The notes: generated by a model from the sequence alone, not told the origin. A stretch of 7,036 nucleotides of DNA from K189A clade bacterium (GCA_007571095.1 RKSB01000036.1:1-7036), one strand, 5' to 3'. Shown: positions 1-5,760, counted from the stretch's first letter. Numbers and translations: made by a program.

Positions 1-381
1 ACAGTCGCCCGATTTGTCGGCAGACGGCTTCTTTACCGACACCTCATTGCCGACAACGGGCCTTCGAATGCAGCCCTGGCAGGGCAGGCACCAGCGTTTC
101 GGGAGTCGCACCCTTCAGGTCTCGTTGCGGGTCAAGCATCGGTTTCATTGCTGAAGGTCATGGCATGGCCTAAAACAGAAAGACCTTTGGAAAGATGTTC
201 CCGATCTTCCGGCGGTCATCTGGCTTGATCCAGTTGCAACCAGCATGAGTGAGGCGTGTCGCAACCGGATGGCTGTGTCAAACTACGTATATAAGCCCCA
301 TGTTCTTCATGCGACTCAGAGCGCGGCCAAGCGTTTGTGAGTAGCCGAGTATAGACTGAAGGCGAAGTTCGCCTGAGCCGA
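1..381. other. Region downstream of phoU with no confident gene
   Basis: I see no intact gene here on either strand. On the minus strand a 34-codon ORF (148 down to 44) reads DPQRDLKGATPETL, and the adjoining frame from 66 down to 1 continues as PVVGNEVSVKKPSADKSG. Together they look like one small protein broken by a frameshift, but I cannot name it. On the plus strand, frame 1 stays open from the window edge to about 228, with no recognisable motif. Positions 150-353 contain only short repeats, such as GCAACC twice near 236 and 271. The segment may be a decayed gene or plain intergenic DNA. Confidence 0.4.
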
Positions 382-387
382 TCAGTC
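354..387 (-). terminator. Stem-loop at the phoU 3' end, possible operon terminator
   Basis: Positions 360-374 form a perfect inverted repeat (AGGCGAA, one base, TTCGCCT), which folds as a 6-bp stem with a 3-nt loop. An outer pair GACTGA (354-359) and TCAGTC (382-387) can close around it, with seven unpaired bases on one side, and takes in the phoU stop codon. Read as minus-strand RNA, the inner stem is followed by UCAGUCUAU rather than a U-run. It is therefore not a textbook intrinsic terminator, and could be a 3'-end stabiliser or a weak terminator. Its position right after the last pst-operon gene supports a 3'-end role. Confidence 0.35.
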
Positions 388-1068
388 CGATTCCATTCGA
401 TCCAGCAGCCTTTCTCCGGTCTTGCGGTAGTAGAAGAGCTCTATCAGGTTTTTGATGCGATCACCCATCCGCTCGAGGTTGTTGGCAACGGTGACCGCAT
501 GAATCAGGCTCTGGCCGTCGCCATCACCGTCACCCTGGTTTTCGACCGCCTCGTTGACCACTTCCCGAAACTGCTCATCAATCGCTTCGTCGCTTTTCCA
601 TATTCCGATGGCCTTGTCGAGATCGTCGCCTCGGCTGACCGCCAGATAGTCCCGAAACTGGCTGTTGACCTTCTCGGCCATATCATTGAGTGACGGAAAA
701 ACCTTCAGGTCTTCGCTGTTCTTGGCCAGTTGACCAGTGCTTCGGGCGAGGTTTTTGATGTAATCGCCCATGCGTTCATATTCTGCCGCCGCATAAAGTG
801 CTCCGACCACTGTTCTCAGGTCTTCGGCGACCGGCTGATAGCAGGCGAGGACTGAAATGGCCTGTCCCAGTGCCTTGCCTTCTATGGCGTTGAGTTCGAG
901 ATCGTTGCGCCTGATGGCTTTGAACTCCTGCGGATCCATCTTCACGAACGCCTTGCAGATGCCGTCGAACTGGGCACTCAAGGTCTCCTCCATGCGCTCT
1001 ATGAGTTCGGCCATCTTGTTCATTTCCCGAGTGTAGGCCGGATTGGTGTGAGGTATGTCGTCGGACAT
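382..1068 (-). CDS. phoU: Phosphate signalling complex protein PhoU
   Basis: PhoU is a cytoplasmic all-helical protein that bridges the Pst transporter and the PhoR kinase. It keeps the Pho regulon off when phosphate is plentiful and limits uptake. The 228-residue product has the two-fold PhoU repeat, each half carrying the family's metal-binding signature: YERMGDYIKN at residues 97-106 and LERMGDRIKN at 198-207. Length is close to the usual 220-240. The frame stays open to 1266, inside pstB, but the ATG at 1068 is chosen because AGGAGG (1077-1082) lies 8 nt upstream and family similarity begins there. It is the last operon gene, 37 nt after pstB. A run GDGDGDG at residues 179-185, in the loop before the second signature, is unusual. 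Identification is secure. Confidence 0.95.
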   Translation of the reverse strand: MSDDIPHTNPAYTREMNKMAELIERMEETLSAQFDGICKAFVKMDPQEFKAIRRNDLELNAIEGKALGQAISVLACYQPVAEDLRTVVGALYAAAEYERMGDYIKNLARSTGQLAKNSEDLKVFPSLNDMAEKVNSQFRDYLAVSRGDDLDKAIGIWKSDEAIDEQFREVVNEAVENQGDGDGDGQSLIHAVTVANNLERMGDRIKNLIELFYYRKTGERLLDRMESD

Positions 1069-1076
1069 TCTCTCTT

Positions 1077-1082
1077 CCTCCT
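1077..1082 (-). promoter_or_regulatory. Ribosome binding site of phoU
   Basis: On the minus strand this reads AGGAGG, 8 nt before the ATG at 1068. It is the strongest Shine-Dalgarno sequence in the operon. It decides the phoU start against longer in-frame alternatives that would run into pstB. Confidence 0.85.
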
Positions 1083-1105
1083 GAAAGTCTTGATAGGGCG
1101 GCAGG

Positions 1106-1903
1106 CTAGCCGTACCTTCCGGTGATATAGGCTTCGGTGCGCTCGTGACGCGGCTTGGTGAATATATCGTTGGTATCACCCACTTCCAGCAGTTCGCCCA
1201 GATGAAAGAAGGCGGTCCGCTGGGATGTTCTGGCGGCCTGTTGCATGGAGTGGGTGACCAGCACAATGGTGTAGTCTCGTCTCAACTCGAATATGAGTTC
1301 TTCGATTCTGCCGGTGGCAACTGGATCAAGTGCCGAACAGGGCTCGTCCATCAGAATGATTTTCGGCTCCACTGCGATTGCTCTTGCAATGCACAGCCGT
1401 TGCTGCTGGCCGCCCGACAATTCGGTCCCCAGGCCGGCCAGCTTGTCCTTGACTTCATCCCACAATCCGGCTCTTCTCAGGCTGCTTTCGACCATGCCAT
1501 CGAGCTCGGAACGACCGTTGGCCATTTTGTGAATACGTGGCCCATAGGCGACATTGTCGTAGATGCTTTTCGGAAAGGGGTTTGGCTTCTGAAAGACCAT
1601 GCCGACATGAGTACGCAGATCAACGACATCAAAACCTGGCCGGTGAATATCCTCGCCATTGAGCAGCAGTTTGCCGACCACTCGGCAGTTGAGGATCAGG
1701 TCGTTCATTCTGTTCAGGCACCGCAGAAAGGTTGACTTTCCGCAGCCCGAAGGGCCAATCAGTGCGGTCACCTGACGCGGGCGAATATCAATGGATACTT
1801 CCTTCAGAGCTTGAAAATCGCCGTAATAGACGTTGACTTTTTGTGCCGAGATGATGGTTTCGGCGCGAGCACTCGCCGATGCATCTCTGGTTTCAATCGT
1901 CAC
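1106..1903 (-). CDS. pstB: Phosphate ABC transporter ATP-binding protein PstB
   Basis: PstB is the cytoplasmic ATPase that powers phosphate import through PstC/PstA. All ABC signatures are intact. Counting from the first possible GTG (1906), they are: Walker A GPSGCGKST (51-59), Q-loop Q106 within VFQKPNPFP, signature LSGGQQQR (163-170), Walker B ILMDEP (184-189), D-loop SALD (191-194) and switch His219. VFQKPNPFPKSIYDNVAYG and the NRMNDL segment after Walker A are typical of PstB rather than other ABC ATPases. Length (265-266 aa) is normal. Two GTG codons stand in tandem at 1906 and 1903. The second is preferred because it gives a 4-base GTGA overlap with the pstA stop and better spacing from GGAGG (1911-1915). 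The overlap implies translational coupling to pstA. Confidence 0.97.
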   Translation of the reverse strand: MTIETRDASASARAETIISAQKVNVYYGDFQALKEVSIDIRPRQVTALIGPSGCGKSTFLRCLNRMNDLILNCRVVGKLLLNGEDIHRPGFDVVDLRTHVGMVFQKPNPFPKSIYDNVAYGPRIHKMANGRSELDGMVESSLRRAGLWDEVKDKLAGLGTELSGGQQQRLCIARAIAVEPKIILMDEPCSALDPVATGRIEELIFELRRDYTIVLVTHSMQQAARTSQRTAFFHLGELLEVGDTNDIFTKPRHERTEAYITGRYG

Positions 1904-3135
1904 CACTTGACCTCCAGCTTCTTTCGAAGGAGCACCGCGCTAATATTCATGATCATCAGAAACGCTAACAGAACCATAATAGCGGCCGCCGAACGTTCGG
2001 CGAACCCTCTCAAAGGGTTGTCGGCCCACAGGTAGATTTGCACCGGCAGTGCCGTGGCCGCTTCCATGGGTCCGGCTGGAATGTGATGAATAAAGGCTAC
2101 CATGCCGATCAGGATCAGGGGTGCGGTCTCGCCCAGTGCCTGTGCCATTCCGATAATAGTACCGGTCAGCACGCCCGGCATGGCGGCCGGCAGAACATGA
2201 TGAAATACTCCCTGCATACGAGTTGCTCCCAGGCTCATCGCGCCTGCCAGCAGGGTCTCCGGCACCGCCTTGATAGCGGCTCGAGCGGAGATAACAATAG
2301 TCGGCAGGGTCATCAGTGCCAATACCATGCCACCGACCAGTGGAGTCGAGCGAGGTACTCCCATCAGGTTGATGAATACAGCCAGACCGAGCAACCCGAA
2401 TATGATGGAGGGCACCGCCGCCAGGTTGTTGATATTGATCTCCACCAGATCAAACCACCGGTTTTTGGGCGCGAACAGCTCCAGATACACGGCTGCGAGT
2501 ATGGCCGTTGGAAAAGACAGCACGAAGGTCAGCAGAAGCATGTAAAAAGAACCCGCCAATGCCCCGCCAATGCCCGCAGTATCTGGCTGGCTTGAGTCCC
2601 CCAAAGTGAAGAAAGACCAGTTAAAAACCATTCTGCCCTTGTTCGAACGATCCAGTATTTCAAAGTAGCGAATCAGGTCGGGTTCGACCTGAAGTTCGAC
2701 CAGCGTCTGAGTAGACAGATCGCCCTTCAGATAACCATCGGCAAATTTGCCGGCGGGCAACCAGGTGGTGATTGTTCGGCCAATCGAGTCAGGGTCTTTT
2801 CTGACCAGCTGGCGTAGCTTCAAGGCACCTTGAAAGCCGATGATGTTCTCCAGGCTGCCTGCGTCGGTTATGCCATGCTGCTCGAAGTCGGTCAGAAGGG
2901 CCTTATGGATAAGCTTCTTATAGACACTCGCTCGAACTTTGCCTGAGTTTTCGAGCACAGTCTCAGGCAAGGCGACGGTTATCTGGACCTCGCCACGAAA
3001 AAACCCGCTCCAGCCTCGCCCGACTATGCTGACGATCAGGCCGACCAGAAACAGCAGAGCCAGCAGAATAGTCACCCTGCTGACGGCAACAAACCATCGC
3101 TGTCGTCTGTAGCGTTTTTGCAGATGTGTCGACAA
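1900..3135 (-). CDS. pstA: Phosphate ABC transporter permease PstA, long form with N-terminal soluble domain
   Basis: PstA is one of the two inner-membrane permeases that form the phosphate channel. A basic N-terminus is followed by a membrane helix (about 20-38), then a mainly hydrophilic region to about 185 with no counterpart in E. coli-type PstA. This region probably corresponds to the domain I recall as DUF3333, found at the N-terminus of many proteobacterial PstA proteins. The BPD_transp_1 permease domain follows, with helices near 188-217, 235-258, 265-285, 318-348 and 385-404. The EAA coupling loop (about 290-325) includes AMSLGATRMQGVFHHVLPAA, and ALGETAPL sits at 333-340. At 411 aa it is longer than the roughly 300 of short forms and normal for the long form. 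The start is TTG, with GGAAG 7 nt upstream. It begins 15 nt after pstC and overlaps pstB by four bases. Confidence 0.95.
   Translation of the reverse strand: MSTHLQKRYRRQRWFVAVSRVTILLALLFLVGLIVSIVGRGWSGFFRGEVQITVALPETVLENSGKVRASVYKKLIHKALLTDFEQHGITDAGSLENIIGFQGALKLRQLVRKDPDSIGRTITTWLPAGKFADGYLKGDLSTQTLVELQVEPDLIRYFEILDRSNKGRMVFNWSFFTLGDSSQPDTAGIGGALAGSFYMLLLTFVLSFPTAILAAVYLELFAPKNRWFDLVEININNLAAVPSIIFGLLGLAVFINLMGVPRSTPLVGGMVLALMTLPTIVISARAAIKAVPETLLAGAMSLGATRMQGVFHHVLPAAMPGVLTGTIIGMAQALGETAPLILIGMVAFIHHIPAGPMEAATALPVQIYLWADNPLRGFAERSAAAIMVLLAFLMIMNISAVLLRKKLEVKW
1911..1915 (-). promoter_or_regulatory. Ribosome binding site of pstB, inside the pstA 3' end
   Basis: GGAGG on the minus strand lies within the last pstA codons. 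It is 4 nt from the first GTG (1906) and 7 nt from the second (1903). The longer spacing is more usual and favours 1903 as the start. Confidence 0.7.
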
Positions 3136-3150
3136 GGGAGTTCTTCCGTG

Positions 3151-4092
3151 CTACTCGTAACTCTGTCTGTAGCGCTTGACAATGTGCAGGGCAATGATAT
3201 TGAGCACCAGAGTCAGGGCAAACAGCGACAGCCCGAGGGCAAAAGCCGCCAGAGTTTTGGGGTCGTCAAATTCCTGGTCGCCAATGAGCAGGGTGACGAT
3301 CTGTACCGTAACAGTCGTCACCGCCTCCAGCGGATTGATGGTCAGATGCGCTGCGATGCCGGCGGCCATCACCACGATCATGGTTTCGCCTATGGCCCGT
3401 GATGAGGCCAGTAGAATGCCGGCGGCTATACCCGGCAGAGACGCCGGAATGATGACTCGCGCTGTCGCCTCCAATTGAGTCGAGCCCAGCCCGATGGCAC
3501 CATGACGCAGGCTGTCGGGTACGGCAAACAGGGCATCTTCCGATAGCGAAGCAATAAAGGGAATCAGCATCATGCCCATCACCAGCCCTGCCGCCAGAGC
3601 GGATTCGCCCGCCACCTCAACACCGAGTTCGGCACCCAGATCTCTCAGGATGGGCGACAGGGTGACCAACGCAAAGAAGCCGTAGACTATCGTCGGTATG
3701 CCGGCGAGTATCTCCAGTATTGGCTTGATCTGGCCGCGTGTTCGGCTGGAGGCAAACTCGGACAGGTAAACGGCTATCGCCAGCCCCATGGGCACCGCCA
3801 CGGCCAGCGAAATCAAGGTAATCAGCAGAGTTCCAACCAGCAGGGGAATAAACCCGAAGGAACCAGCCGCTCCGGCCTGGTCTTCTCGAATGGCTATCTG
3901 TGGGCTCCACAGAGTGCCAAAAAAGAAACTGCTCGGGTCAATGATGCTGAAGAACCTGAGCGACTCGACCAATATGGCTGCTACGATGCCGATGGTCGTA
4001 ACAACCGCCATGCTGGTCGCCAGAATGAGTACTCCGAGGAGTGCTCTCTCGCGTATCGCCACAATCTGGCGACGTGACCGAAGCAGGCTCAA
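3151..4092 (-). CDS. pstC: Phosphate ABC transporter permease PstC
   Basis: PstC pairs with PstA to form the inner-membrane phosphate channel. The 313-residue product carries the permease domain with about six helices (roughly 20-43, 80-108, 126-148, 164-183, 220-246, 280-303). Typical PstC segments are LEILAGIPTIVYGFFAL (126-142), the EAA loop with GLGSTQLEATARVIIPASLPG (about 201-221), SRAIGETMIVVMAAG (231-245) and GDQEFDDPKTLAAFALG (271-287). These resemble the long PstC proteins that accompany DUF3333-type PstA, yet the extra N-terminal membrane region of that group is absent. The start is uncertain: the TTG at 4092 has no visible Shine-Dalgarno, and a GTG ten codons later is an alternative. 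The frame is open upstream to 4173 but offers no other start and does not look like protein. A mini-ORF stops at TTGA over the start. Confidence 0.94.
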   Translation of the reverse strand: MSLLRSRRQIVAIRERALLGVLILATSMAVVTTIGIVAAILVESLRFFSIIDPSSFFFGTLWSPQIAIREDQAGAAGSFGFIPLLVGTLLITLISLAVAVPMGLAIAVYLSEFASSRTRGQIKPILEILAGIPTIVYGFFALVTLSPILRDLGAELGVEVAGESALAAGLVMGMMLIPFIASLSEDALFAVPDSLRHGAIGLGSTQLEATARVIIPASLPGIAAGILLASSRAIGETMIVVMAAGIAAHLTINPLEAVTTVTVQIVTLLIGDQEFDDPKTLAAFALGLSLFALTLVLNIIALHIVKRYRQSYE

Positions 4093-4160
4093 GTATGCAG
4101 ACCGGTCATTGTGCTCGTCATCGGGGCAATCATATCGAGCATATCGAGCGAGCGGAGCAT
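4089..4160 (-). other. Possible 23-codon leader ORF overlapping the pstC start
   Basis: An ATG at 4160 opens a 23-codon frame. Its TGA (4091-4089) overlaps the pstC TTG as TTGA, the geometry usual for translational coupling. It has no Shine-Dalgarno and contains several in-frame ATGs. A perfect 9-bp tandem duplication (4131-4148) encodes LDMLDM. The frame may be chance, but it would explain how a TTG without a ribosome binding site is translated. Confidence 0.2.
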
Positions 4161-4180
4161 CGGTATTGCGACTTCACAGC

Positions 4181-4195
4181 CACAGCCCGCCTGTG
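4181..4195 (-). repeat. Short inverted repeat in the pstS-pstC gap
   Basis: CACAG and CTGTG flank five bases, giving a GC-rich 5-bp stem. A second small dyad, CCTC-GCC-GAGG, lies at 4299-4309, soon after the pstS stop. Neither has a U-run, so neither looks like an intrinsic terminator. They could protect the pstS 3' end or slow transcription into pstC, which would help keep PstS in excess. The role is inferred from position only. Confidence 0.25.
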
Positions 4196-4322
4196 TCTAT
4201 AGCCGAACTGCGGTTGTGTATCCGAAAACGATGCCTGCACAGTTCAGGTCCTGCTCTTCGGGTCGTGCCGCTTGACCGCATCAACTCGAAGCGACCCGCC
4301 TCGCCGAGGGTGTGCTGACTCC

Positions 4323-5369
4323 TCAGAGTGTCGGCATGGGAGTGGTGTTCTCCACCGCCTTCACAGTGGCCGAATATTCGCCTCCCGACAGTGGAACCAG
4401 ACCCCTTTCAGACAAGGCACCTCCGTTCCCCATAATGTCTTCAGAAACGAAGAACTCGACGAACTCCCTGAGGCCGTCCACTCTTCCGTAGTGGGCGGCT
4501 TTGACGTAGAAATAGAGAGGACGGGACACCGGATAGGAGCCATCCACAATATTCTCGAATTCCGGCAGAACGTCATCCACATAAACCGCCTGTACCTTGT
4601 CCCGGTTTTCTTCGAGAAAGCTGTATCCGAAAATACCAAAGGAATCAGGATTGGAGACAATCTTCTGAATGATCAGATTGTCGTTTTCTCCCGCCTCAAT
4701 AAAAGCACCGTCTTCTCTCATGGCATGGCAAAGTGCCTTGAACCTGGACTTGTCGGATTTTTTCAGTGCCTTTGCTTCGGGGAAGGTCGCACAACCTTTT
4801 TCCATCACCAGCTCAACAAAGGCATCCCGTGTACCTGAGGTCGGCGGCGGGCCATACACGCTGATTTTGGAATCCGGCAACCGACTGTTGACATCACTCC
4901 ATGTCTGGTGAGGGTTGGCTATCCAGTTTGATCCGTCAGGTATCTCACGGGCAAGGGCAAGAAATATCTGCCTCTGACTGAGGTTGATTGAATTCGCACC
5001 CCGAGTGTGGGCGATGACAATTCCGTCGTAACCGATCTTGACCTCTATGACTCTGTCGATTCCGTTGTCATTGCACTTGTCCTGCTCTGACTTCTTCATT
5101 CTACGCGACGCATTGGTAATGGATGGTGAACTCAGATCCCTGTCCGCACAGAACAGCTTCATGCCTCCTCCGCTGCCGGTAGATTCGACCTTTGGAGCAC
5201 CATAGTCGCTCTCACGGGCAAACAATTCGGAGGCGACAATGGAAAAGGGGTAGACGGTAGAGGAACCGACGATACTGATTGATTCTTCTTCTGAGGGGGA
5301 ACACCCGGAAATGGCGACAAGCCCGAAAGCGGCCACCGCACCAAGTGCAAGCTGTTGTTTTCTGTTCAT
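4323..5369 (-). CDS. pstS: Phosphate-binding lipoprotein PstS
   Basis: PstS is the periplasmic receptor that binds phosphate and delivers it to PstC/PstA. The 348-residue product opens with a signal peptide ending in the lipobox ISGC, so Cys23 should be lipid-modified; the next residue is serine. Phosphate-binding segments of the PBP_like_2 type are GSSTVYPF (35-42), TGSGGG (64-69), ITNASRRMKKSE (84-95) and GPPPTSGTRDAF (173-184). EAGENDNL (225-232) and DGSYPVSRPLYFYVK (276-290) also fit the family. Cys74/99 and Cys193/214 could form disulfides. The ATG at 5369 is chosen over an in-frame GTG at 5393 because GGAG (5376-5379) lies 6 nt upstream and the signal peptide then starts MNRK. It is first in the operon, with a 230-base gap before pstC. 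The family assignment is firm. Confidence 0.97.
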   Translation of the reverse strand: MNRKQQLALGAVAAFGLVAISGCSPSEEESISIVGSSTVYPFSIVASELFARESDYGAPKVESTGSGGGMKLFCADRDLSSPSITNASRRMKKSEQDKCNDNGIDRVIEVKIGYDGIVIAHTRGANSINLSQRQIFLALAREIPDGSNWIANPHQTWSDVNSRLPDSKISVYGPPPTSGTRDAFVELVMEKGCATFPEAKALKKSDKSRFKALCHAMREDGAFIEAGENDNLIIQKIVSNPDSFGIFGYSFLEENRDKVQAVYVDDVLPEFENIVDGSYPVSRPLYFYVKAAHYGRVDGLREFVEFFVSEDIMGNGGALSERGLVPLSGGEYSATVKAVENTTPMPTL

Positions 5370-5375
5370 TATTTT

Positions 5376-5379
5376 CTCC
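5376..5379 (-). promoter_or_regulatory. Ribosome binding site of pstS
   Basis: GGAG on the minus strand lies 6 nt before the ATG at 5369. It supports that start over the upstream in-frame GTG at 5393, which would add eight residues ahead of a normal lipoprotein signal peptide. Confidence 0.7.
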
Positions 5380-5427
5380 AAAGTTGAATGCACCGAAGTG
5401 CGATGGTTGTTAAGGCTGAAATGGCGG

Positions 5428-5449
5428 GACTGCGGACTTTTTCGCAGTC
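5428..5449 (-). promoter_or_regulatory. Stem-loop in the pstS leader, gene-proximal
   Basis: GACTGCG (5428-5434) and CGCAGTC (5443-5449) are perfect 7-bp inverted arms around an 8-nt loop, which is AAAAAGUC in the pstS transcript. No U-run follows, so it is not an obvious terminator. It ends about 58 nt before the pstS ATG and does not cover the ribosome binding site. Confidence 0.45.
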
Positions 5450-5463
5450 TGTTGCGTGATACG

Positions 5464-5488
5464 CCCTTCCGATAAAAAACAGGAAGGG
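5464..5488 (-). promoter_or_regulatory. Stem-loop in the pstS leader, promoter-proximal
   Basis: CCCTTCC (5464-5470) and GGAAGGG (5482-5488) are perfect 7-bp inverted arms around an 11-nt loop that is U-rich in the pstS transcript. It lies 14 bases from the next stem-loop. The two loops carry complementary U and A runs, so a loop-loop contact is possible but would be weak. Confidence 0.45.
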
Positions 5489-5611
5489 AGCAGGAACAAA
5501 AGAGGTAACGGAAAAGAATCCGGAGGAAGGATGAATCCGCTTTCGCTTTGGAGTTTGACGAACACTGAAACTCATCTGCTGTTTGATGATGTGTCCAGTC
5601 TGGCGGGCGTC

Positions 5612-5639
5612 ATTATAAGAGGGTGTTATCAGATGTCAA
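5612..5639 (-). promoter_or_regulatory. Sigma70 promoter for pstS and the pst operon
   Basis: On the minus strand a perfect -35 TTGACA (5639-5634) is separated by 16 bp from a perfect -10 TATAAT (5617-5612). A run of six A residues lies just upstream of the -35. Transcription should start near 5605, giving a leader of about 235 nt before the pstS ATG. This is the best promoter match I found in the window. So strong a -35 is unexpected for a gene normally dependent on PhoB activation. Confidence 0.75.
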
Positions 5640-5642
5640 CAG
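5625..5642 (-). promoter_or_regulatory. Degenerate Pho-box-like sequence over the pstS -35
   Basis: On the minus strand CTGTTGA and CTGATAA stand 10 bp apart and end 8 nt before the -10. The place is right for a Pho box, but the repeats match CTGTCAT poorly and the spacing is not the usual 11 bp. I found no better candidate in 5370-5760. Regulation by PhoB is expected from the family but not shown by this sequence. Confidence 0.2.
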
Positions 5643-5725
5643 CTTTTTTCGAGCGCGTTTTGGGAGACGCAAAAACAAGCACAACGCCGCTTAAGTGGTG
5701 GTTAAATAGCCCTTGTGCTCTGGTG

Positions 5726-5731
5726 TAGAAT
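5726..5731 (+). promoter_or_regulatory. Weak -10 candidate for the hydrolase gene
   Basis: TAGAAT lies 29 nt before the ATG at 5761. No recognisable -35 stands 16-18 bp upstream; the sequence there is TAAATA-like. The implied leader is only about 20 nt. GGACGG at 5751-5756 is a partial Shine-Dalgarno. The true promoter may lie elsewhere in the divergent region. Confidence 0.25.
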
Positions 5732-5760
5732 ACGCCCATTGACAAGAACTGGACGGTGCC

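Larger units (their letters stand above)
5369..5575 (-). other. Possible 68-codon upstream ORF overlapping the pstS start
   Basis: An ATG at 5575 opens a 68-codon frame whose TAA (5371-5369) overlaps the pstS ATG as TAATG. It would lie wholly inside the predicted pstS leader RNA, beginning about 30 nt after the expected transcription start. There is no convincing Shine-Dalgarno ahead of it (AAACAGCAG precedes the ATG), and the product has no motif I recognise. It may be a chance frame across a structured untranslated leader. Confidence 0.2.

Noticed and set aside
1..228. Plus-strand frame open from the window edge
   Set aside because: Seventy-five open codons can arise by chance here; there are no motifs, and the minus strand of the same bases reads more like protein.
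1069..1266. N-terminal extension of phoU into pstB
   Set aside because: The extra 66 residues overlap the conserved PstB C-terminus in another frame, while the ATG at 1068 has an AGGAGG site and family similarity begins there.
1145..1735. A 196-codon plus-strand frame opposite pstB
   Set aside because: It lies entirely antisense to a fully conserved PstB, shows no motif and has no ribosome binding site; it is a shadow of pstB codon use.
2038..2595. A 185-codon plus-strand frame opposite pstA
   Set aside because: It is rich in His, Gln and Arg, has no domain, and is antisense to the conserved permease region.
3788..4318. A 176-codon plus-strand frame across the pstC start and the pstS-pstC gap
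   Set aside because: It has no recognisable motif or ribosome binding site, and most of it is antisense to the start of pstC.
5428..5488. Two leader stem-loops as intrinsic terminators or a known riboswitch
   Set aside because: Neither is followed by a U-tract in either direction, and I do not recognise a riboswitch class.
5531..5728. A 65-codon plus-strand frame with GGAGG just upstream (5522-5526)
   Set aside because: The site is attractive but spaced only 4 nt from the ATG, the product matches nothing I know, and the frame runs across the strong minus-strand pstS promoter. The purine-rich strand makes such sites likely by chance.
5741..5745. GACAA just before the hydrolase start as part of a Pho box
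   Set aside because: Only one half-site is present; no second repeat lies 11 bp away.
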